Positions 6,611 to 10,993 of a stretch of 10,993 nucleotides of DNA are shown here, piece by piece (within the stretch, counting starts at the first letter, position 1; every line of letters begins with the position of its first letter). Source of the DNA: Planctomycetota bacterium. GTDB taxonomy: Bacteria > Planctomycetota > PUPC01 > JACPCR01. The notes below the pieces were generated by a model, which ran no database searches, was not told where the DNA came from, and saw nothing but the letters and a program-made list of their open reading frames with translations. Location of the stretch: the NCBI GenBank assembly GCA_030740295.1, contig JASLXP010000913.1:1-10993 (forward strand), read 5' to 3'. A program made the translations under genes and the position numbers.

Positions 6611-7586
6611 ACCACTGGAGTGTCCGCAGAGATCGTTCGTTACTCTTGTTTCCGTGAGTCCCGTCGAATTCTTCGTAAACGTGTCGCAGCCGGGCCTTCT
6701 TGAATCGCTCGTGCAGTATCCGATGCCCCAGATGGAACTGAAACTCGTCACGCGAGCCGCAGTCAGTGTAGATGTGCATGCTTCGGAATCCCTCAAGATA
6801 ATCTTTGTATGCGACGAGGGGATCGAAGCGAAGCCATTTCTGCCAGACGTCGTCGATCAGTTCGCAGGTCGGGGACCGCATGGGCAGGTCACAATACCAC
6901 GGCGCTTTACGTGGGTTTGGTGAATAGGCAGCGCTAAGGCCGTAACAGAACCAGCTATTGCCGTTGCCGGATATGGGGCCCGCAAAACCCTCCGGATACG
7001 AGGCGTTCACCATGCTGACCAGCCAGGGAACGTGAGTGACCTCGAAATAAATATCCGCGCTCCGAATGCCTGCCGCTCCGAAGACGTGAGGATTGCTCCC
7101 TCCAACGTGGAAAGCGCCGATGCCGCCGCTCGAGACGCCCGCAACCATTCGATGGGTACGCTCGGGAATGGTCCGGTAATTGGCGTCTACGAAATCAACC
7201 ACGTCCTCAGCCACGTACTTCGCATAGTTACCGTTGATGCCGGAATCGACCCACTGGCTGCATCCCCATCGGTTCCATCCGTCGGGCATGACAATGATCA
7301 TCTGGTCACATTTCCTTCGCCGCATGAAATCATCCACCGAATCCACGAACGAGCGCCACTTTGGCCCGGCACTCGTAGAGAAATCGGTCGCCCAGGACCA
7401 GGCCGAACCGCCGAAGCCGTGCAGCAGGTAGGCGACCGGATAACGACGAGTCTTGGATCGGTGATAGGAAGGCGGCAGCAGTACGGCCAGGTTCCGGTCC
7501 GCCGGGTCGCCGAGCTTGTTCTTTTCCAGATGCTTCGCATGAATCAGATCGATGCGTAGACGTTCAGAGCGATCTTGTGGGGTCAT
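6567..7586 (-). CDS. Esterase D-type alpha/beta-hydrolase (carbohydrate esterase-like)
   Basis: The protein is 339 residues from an ATG preceded by GAGGA at 6-base spacing. It fits the PF00756 esterase family (esterase D, CE1-like feruloyl and acetyl esterases, tributyrin esterases). LLHGFGGS (residues 54-61) is the oxyanion loop. GVSSGG (150-155) is the nucleophile elbow with Ser152. DCGSRDEF (275-282) supplies the acid, probably Asp280, and DGTHGN (309-314) the catalytic His311. Residues of about 180-250 form a Trp/Cys-rich insertion that could be a lid. No signal peptide or membrane segment is seen, so it is probably cytoplasmic; the tail is strongly basic (KKRKRK). Next to a lyase, removal of acyl groups from oligosaccharides is the natural guess. 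S-formylglutathione hydrolase, a relative in the same fold, is less likely because of the insertion and context. Its stop lies inside the end of the lyase gene. Confidence 0.85.
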   Translation of the reverse strand: MTPQDRSERLRIDLIHAKHLEKNKLGDPADRNLAVLLPPSYHRSKTRRYPVAYLLHGFGGSAWSWATDFSTSAGPKWRSFVDSVDDFMRRRKCDQMIIVMPDGWNRWGCSQWVDSGINGNYAKYVAEDVVDFVDANYRTIPERTHRMVAGVSSGGIGAFHVGGSNPHVFGAAGIRSADIYFEVTHVPWLVSMVNASYPEGFAGPISGNGNSWFCYGLSAAYSPNPRKAPWYCDLPMRSPTCELIDDVWQKWLRFDPLVAYKDYLEGFRSMHIYTDCGSRDEFQFHLGHRILHERFKKARLRHVYEEFDGTHGNKSNERSLRTLQWFSSVLPGAKKRKRK

Positions 7587-7592
7587 ATGGGG

Positions 7593-7597
7593 TCCTC
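7593..7597 (-). promoter_or_regulatory. Ribosome binding site of the esterase gene
   Basis: On the minus strand GAGGA stands 6 bases before the ATG at 7586, supporting this start. Confidence 0.65.
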
Positions 7598-7787
7598 ATC
7601 AATTCTGTTATAGGGGTATGCACTTCACTCAATCTCGAAAACATCGAACCAGGCCGTTCCCACTGAGTCAAGATTTGCCGAGAGTGTTAGCCGGGAGGCG
7701 TAAACGTAACGGGGCATTTCAGGACCGTCGAATCAAGTCCGTCTATTCGGTTTGCTCTCGACCTGGGGGAGACGACCTGCGGTTTTG

Positions 7788-7814
7788 CAGATTCTGAACT
7801 TCAGATTCTGAACT
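7788..7814. repeat. Tandem 14-bp repeat of a near-palindrome
   Basis: CAGATTCTGAACT occurs at 7788-7800 and again at 7802-7814, separated by one T. The second copy with its flank forms the perfect dyad TTCAG-ATT-CTGAA (7800-7812); the first copy is one base short of it (TGCAG). The array ends 5 bases before the -35 of the candidate promoter of the large gene, where an activator would bind. Confidence 0.7.
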
Positions 7815-7819
7815 CTGTT

Positions 7820-7848
7820 TTGAACCACGGGGCGAAAACGGGGATAGT
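7820..7848 (+). promoter_or_regulatory. Candidate promoter of the large secreted protein gene
   Basis: TTGAAC (7820-7825) and GATAGT (7843-7848) each match the sigma70 -35 and -10 consensus at 4 of 6 positions with the ideal 17-base spacer. Transcription would start near 7855, leaving a leader of about 48 bases. Assignment is by motif only. Confidence 0.4.
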
Positions 7849-7891
7849 TCAGGACCGAGATCGGAGCGTAGTTTTTTCACAAACATAGTCC

Positions 7892-7897
7892 AGGAAA
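7892..7897 (+). promoter_or_regulatory. Ribosome binding site of the large secreted protein gene
   Basis: AGGAAA ends 5 bases before the ATG at 7903. A second ATG follows at once at 7906. An in-frame TGA at 7795 and the absence of other start-like sites confirm the start region. Confidence 0.65.
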
Positions 7898-7902
7898 CGG
7901 TC

Positions 7903-10900
7903 ATGATGTGTCTTCGATATCTCCTGCTTGGCCTCCACGTACCTGTCCCGCTGGTCTCCGCCACGCCCACAATCGTTCCGCGGATTCAGAAACCACCGAT
8001 CATCGATGGCTCTCTAGCGGATGATTGCTGGAAGAAGTCAACAGCCCTGGACAACTTCTCCACCCCTCAGTCCAGCAGTTCTCCTGCAAAGAAGATCGTG
8101 GCCCGCCTCTGCTTCGACCGGGCAGCCCTCTATCTGGCTTTCGTTTGTGACGAGCCCAACCCCGACCGCATCAAGACTCGCGCTCACGAGGGCAGCCGGG
8201 ATGTGTGGCAGGATGATTGCATCGAGATCTGGATTCGGACAACTTCTGATCGGCTTGAGTTCGATCAGTTCATCGCCAATGCCGCGGGCGTCAGACAGAG
8301 CCTTCGCAGGAGACAGAAGGTCGGGGCCGGAGGGGAAAGCTGGAAGGCGGAGTGGGAAGTCAGAACGAGGATCGCAGAAAAGGCGTGGTCAGCGGAAATT
8401 CGAATCCCCTTCAGCACACTCGGAGTCACCGATCCAAAGCCCGGACAGACGATTCAGTTGAAGCTCGGCCGCGAAGACTACGCCGGAAAGGAAGCCGCGT
8501 TGTCGACGTGGCCGCCTGGTTCGAGGTACGCAGGATCGGATGACTATGCCATCGTCTACTTCGAAAGGGCCAATCTTCTGCGGAATCCGGATATGGCGGA
8601 GCGTGACGGGAAGCGGGCATCGGGGTGGGGGTATACGAAGGGAGATGAAAGCCGCTATTCACCAGCGAAGGAAGACGACACGACAGCCATTCACGTCCAG
8701 TCACCCGGCCGTTACAGCACCGCGCAGCAGAGCATCCGGCTTGAACCAAATTCAAGATACCTGTTGGCGGCACAGGTCAAGGGAAGTGGCAGCATTTATC
8801 TCCGCTCCCGAACAGCGCCGGCCATCGGGGCACCATCCCGGCCGTACACCGTCTGGACAAAAACGAGCGAGACCTATCTTTCCTATGAAGTCGCTTTCCC
8901 GACGGGGCCGGGGGGAGAAGCTCTGATACTGATCGGATGCACTGAGAAGTCTGGGAAAGGAGAAATCTTCGTCGCGGACATGAGCGTCCGAAAGATCATG
9001 TCGACAGAGACGGTCGGTCCCGCCATCCCAATCAAGGCAGGGGAAAAGACAATCGTCAAGAAACTGCTGGTGACCGACTGCCGGGCCGTGCGCGGCTTCA
9101 TAGGGACACCCGTCGACGGTACAACTCAAAGCCGCGGCTGGAACGCCCAGTTCTGGGAATACCCGCGGTCCGGCGCGGGTGTGGGCGTTGGATACTCCTA
9201 CCGAAAGAACGACGGACTTCATATCACGCTGGCCGACGGTGAAGGGGTCGATGCCATTCTCATTCGCAGCGGCGCAAAGGCAAAGCTCTATCGCGACTGT
9301 GAGGCCTACAACTCGCCGGAAAGCGGCACGCTGATTCACACGTTTCCTGGTGGTGGACAAACGTCGAGGGCCCTGTTCGGCAAAAGAGTGATGAGCAGGA
9401 AGTTTTCATTCTTCGAAGTCAGCGACGGCTACCTGGCGGATGTGTCTTTCTATCGGATCGGGCGCGACGGCCAGTTTTCCAGGCCTGAGGTCTGGGGAAT
9501 CGACGCGAAAGGGAACGTGCCTGACGCAGGAAAAGTTCAGAAGTTCCTGACAACCAGGTATCCCCGTGACGGCCAGAAGGCCATGCTCTTTGCGCCGGAT
9601 CAGAAAGCCTCATCACTTCAACTCGAAGCCAGGAAGACCATTCACTTTGTCTCCGCACCGTTGAAAGGCGATCTCTCTCTGTCCGCTATCTTGCTGTCTG
9701 CTGACGTGAGAAACGTCCCCTCTCCGGCGCCGTTCACTTTCGCGGTACAGGACGTCCTCAATCCTCGAACCGTGCTCTTTGAGGGCGACTTTCTCCTTTC
9801 CCGCTTCGGTCGACTGGACCTGGTCGCCGATATCTTCGACCAGGTCATCCCCAAGGGGAATCAGATCTGGCTGAGTCTCTCTTTTCAATCTCCCGCAAAG
9901 TTGAGAGACCTGCGAATCTCGCTTCACAGAATCAAGAAGAGCGACGCGATCCCGGAGGCCCTCGCTTACCGGAAGCTGAAGATGAAGACCTGGTTCGCAG
10001 CACTGAGCGAACCCAGGCCGTGGAATGGCTGGTACAGCGATAAGGACATCGAAAGATCGCTGAAGAGCTCTTACGGCCCGCAGCTCCGAGAGCTCCGAGA
10101 AACGATCGGCCAGTGTGTGGCCCTGGGGCCGGACGACATCGAAGTGAAGCAATACTCTGAATGGTTCTGGCGCAGAAACCGGAAGTGGCGCAAGGATCGA
10201 AACCGGAACGTGAACCTCGATTCTTCCCACGCAAAAGTTGAAAGCGTCGAGGGCGCACCGGAATGGGCTGTTGTGGTGCGGCAGGCATGGCTCGAAGCGC
10301 GCAAGGTACCAGAATGGTGGCTGGACCACCGGCTCGTGCCTACCGGCGAATTCGGCGGTGTCATGAACGACGATACCGACATGTATCAGAACTACGTCAA
10401 CTTTCCGATGCTGGAGCAGGATGGCACAGGTGGTCGTTTGCGAGACGCGGCTGATCGCCTGATGCAGCTCGCAGATAAAGAAAACCTGCGCCAGGGGCTG
10501 AACCGCCGCACGATGGACCCACTCCACGCATACGAAGAAGGCTTGAACCACGAAGCGTTGCTGGCCTGGTGGAACTACGGCGATCCCGTCAGCATTGAGC
10601 GCTGTATGGAAGCGGCCGCGGGCCTGGAAGCCTTGACCACACTGACCGCCAGAGGCCACCGGCACTTCAAATCTCAACGGCTGGGTGCCGAAGACCTGGG
10701 CATAGATCGCAAGACGGACGTCGATGGGCACGCCCATCCCCTGATGCTTCACCCCGCCTTCGAATTGGCCTGGTACAACGCTCACCCAAAGGTCATGAAG
10801 ATGCTGCAGGAGTGGGCCGATGGCTGGCTCGAGCACATGAAGCCCGGCAAGTACGCCACTGGCGTTGAAGTTGCCACGGAGAAAGTCACCTCCACCACAC

Positions 10901-10993
10901 ACCGGCCACTCTACGGCGGGTACGGCGCGCTGGGCTCCGCCTTCACGTTCATGTATTGGCTGAATGGCGAGGAGAAGTATCTCAGCCCCTTCT
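7903..10993 (+). CDS. Large secreted modular protein: CBM9-like and second carbohydrate-binding-like domains plus C-terminal helical domain (3' end outside window)
   Basis: The frame runs from ATG 7903 through the right edge without a stop, giving at least 1,030 residues. Residues 1-20 (MMCLRYLLLGLHVPVPLVSA) look like an export signal. Residues of about 25-220 are a CBM9/DOMON-like beta-sandwich: PIIDGSLADDCWKKS opens it, and DVWQDDCIEIWI and AWSAEIRIPFSTLG are typical strands. Residues of about 224-365 begin NLLRNPDM and end FVADMSVRKI, the usual shape of a CBM4/9-like jelly roll. The middle (about 366-690) is beta-rich and unassigned. From about 707 the sequence is helical and rich in Trp and aromatic residues, with GEFGGVMNDDTDMY (815-828) and AYEEGLNHEALLAWW as the most motif-like stretches. 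I suspect an (alpha/alpha) toroid carbohydrate-active domain, but cannot assign a family or catalytic residues. It diverges from the esterase gene across 316 bases. Its likely site is the periplasm or outside the cell. Confidence 0.85.
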   Translation, partial: MMCLRYLLLGLHVPVPLVSATPTIVPRIQKPPIIDGSLADDCWKKSTALDNFSTPQSSSSPAKKIVARLCFDRAALYLAFVCDEPNPDRIKTRAHEGSRDVWQDDCIEIWIRTTSDRLEFDQFIANAAGVRQSLRRRQKVGAGGESWKAEWEVRTRIAEKAWSAEIRIPFSTLGVTDPKPGQTIQLKLGREDYAGKEAALSTWPPGSRYAGSDDYAIVYFERANLLRNPDMAERDGKRASGWGYTKGDESRYSPAKEDDTTAIHVQSPGRYSTAQQSIRLEPNSRYLLAAQVKGSGSIYLRSRTAPAIGAPSRPYTVWTKTSETYLSYEVAFPTGPGGEALILIGCTEKSGKGEIFVADMSVRKIMSTETVGPAIPIKAGEKTIVKKLLVTDCRAVRGFIGTPVDGTTQSRGWNAQFWEYPRSGAGVGVGYSYRKNDGLHITLADGEGVDAILIRSGAKAKLYRDCEAYNSPESGTLIHTFPGGGQTSRALFGKRVMSRKFSFFEVSDGYLADVSFYRIGRDGQFSRPEVWGIDAKGNVPDAGKVQKFLTTRYPRDGQKAMLFAPDQKASSLQLEARKTIHFVSAPLKGDLSLSAILLSADVRNVPSPAPFTFAVQDVLNPRTVLFEGDFLLSRFGRLDLVADIFDQVIPKGNQIWLSLSFQSPAKLRDLRISLHRIKKSDAIPEALAYRKLKMKTWFAALSEPRPWNGWYSDKDIERSLKSSYGPQLRELRETIGQCVALGPDDIEVKQYSEWFWRRNRKWRKDRNRNVNLDSSHAKVESVEGAPEWAVVVRQAWLEARKVPEWWLDHRLVPTGEFGGVMNDDTDMYQNYVNFPMLEQDGTGGRLRDAADRLMQLADKENLRQGLNRRTMDPLHAYEEGLNHEALLAWWNYGDPVSIERCMEAAAGLEALTTLTARGHRHFKSQRLGAEDLGIDRKTDVDGHAHPLMLHPAFELAWYNAHPKVMKMLQEWADGWLEHMKPGKYATGVEVATEKVTSTTHRPLYGGYGALGSAFTFMYWLNGEEKYLSPF

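Larger units (their letters stand above)
7587..7902. other. Divergent control region between esterase and large secreted protein
   Basis: No convincing gene was found in these 316 bases; short open frames on both strands lack ribosome sites and family-like sequence. The region must carry the promoters of both flanking genes. It contains the tandem repeat at 7788-7814 and the candidate promoter at 7820-7848, described separately. The 10-mer TTCAGGACCG occurs at 7718-7727 and again at 7848-7857, the second copy at the predicted transcription start. On the minus strand TATAAC (7612-7607) could be the esterase -10, matching 5 of 6 positions, but no good -35 is spaced correctly, and it would leave a leader of only about 14 bases. 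Confidence 0.6.

Noticed and set aside
7552..7797. An 81-codon plus-strand open frame in the second divergent region, and a 75-codon one on the minus strand at 7743-7970
   Set aside because: Neither has a ribosome site nor protein-like composition. The first begins inside the esterase gene and the second overlaps the start of the large gene.
9613..10902. A 429-codon open frame on the minus strand opposite the large secreted protein
   Set aside because: It is again codon-aligned with the clear plus-strand gene and has no recognisable domain or ribosome site.

Overview
The window looks like a piece of a Planctomycetota (or related PVC-group) chromosome of fairly high GC. The best taxonomic pointer is a broken gene for a 'planctomycete cytochrome c' protein: a PSCyt1 haem-binding domain running into the start of a PSCyt2/DUF1549 domain. 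Proteins of this architecture are expanded in Planctomycetes and Verrucomicrobia. The neighbouring FliF C-terminus suggests a flagellated lineage. The dense polysaccharide-active gene content also fits. Strain or species cannot be named from the sequence.

Layout. (1) 2-715 (+) is the 3' end of a flagellar MS-ring gene, fliF, open at the left edge. No fliG follows. (2) 716-892 is intergenic and carries a nested palindrome (769-827). (3) About 893-1471 (+) is a PSD1-type cytochrome gene cut off after about 190 codons. (4) 1597-2952 (+) is a FAD-dependent oxidoreductase. It converges, across two small hairpins, on (5) 3030-4253 (-), a class III PLP aminotransferase of the glutamate-1-semialdehyde aminomutase-like type. 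(6) 4254-4414 is a divergent control region with a palindrome inside a possible promoter. (7) 4415-6610 (+) is a heparinase II/III-family polysaccharide lyase without a signal peptide. Its 3' end overlaps, tail to tail, (8) 6567-7586 (-), an esterase D-type alpha/beta-hydrolase. (9) 7587-7902 is a second divergent control region with a tandem repeat just upstream of a candidate promoter. (10) 7903 to the right edge (+) is a large secreted modular protein: signal peptide, CBM9-like domain, second carbohydrate-binding-like beta-sandwich, and a long C-terminal helical part of unassigned activity.

How the genes may work together (inference). From 1597 rightward the window reads as a catabolic island for an acidic or modified polysaccharide. 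The secreted modular protein would bind or open the polymer outside the cytoplasm. The esterase would remove ester substituents. The lyase would split uronate-containing oligosaccharides inside the cell. The oxidoreductase and aminotransferase could process a product. No sulfatase, transporter, SusC/D pair or regulator lies in the window, so the substrate remains unknown. Genes sit on alternating strands and do not form one operon. I saw no tRNA, rRNA, CRISPR array, insertion sequence or phage gene.
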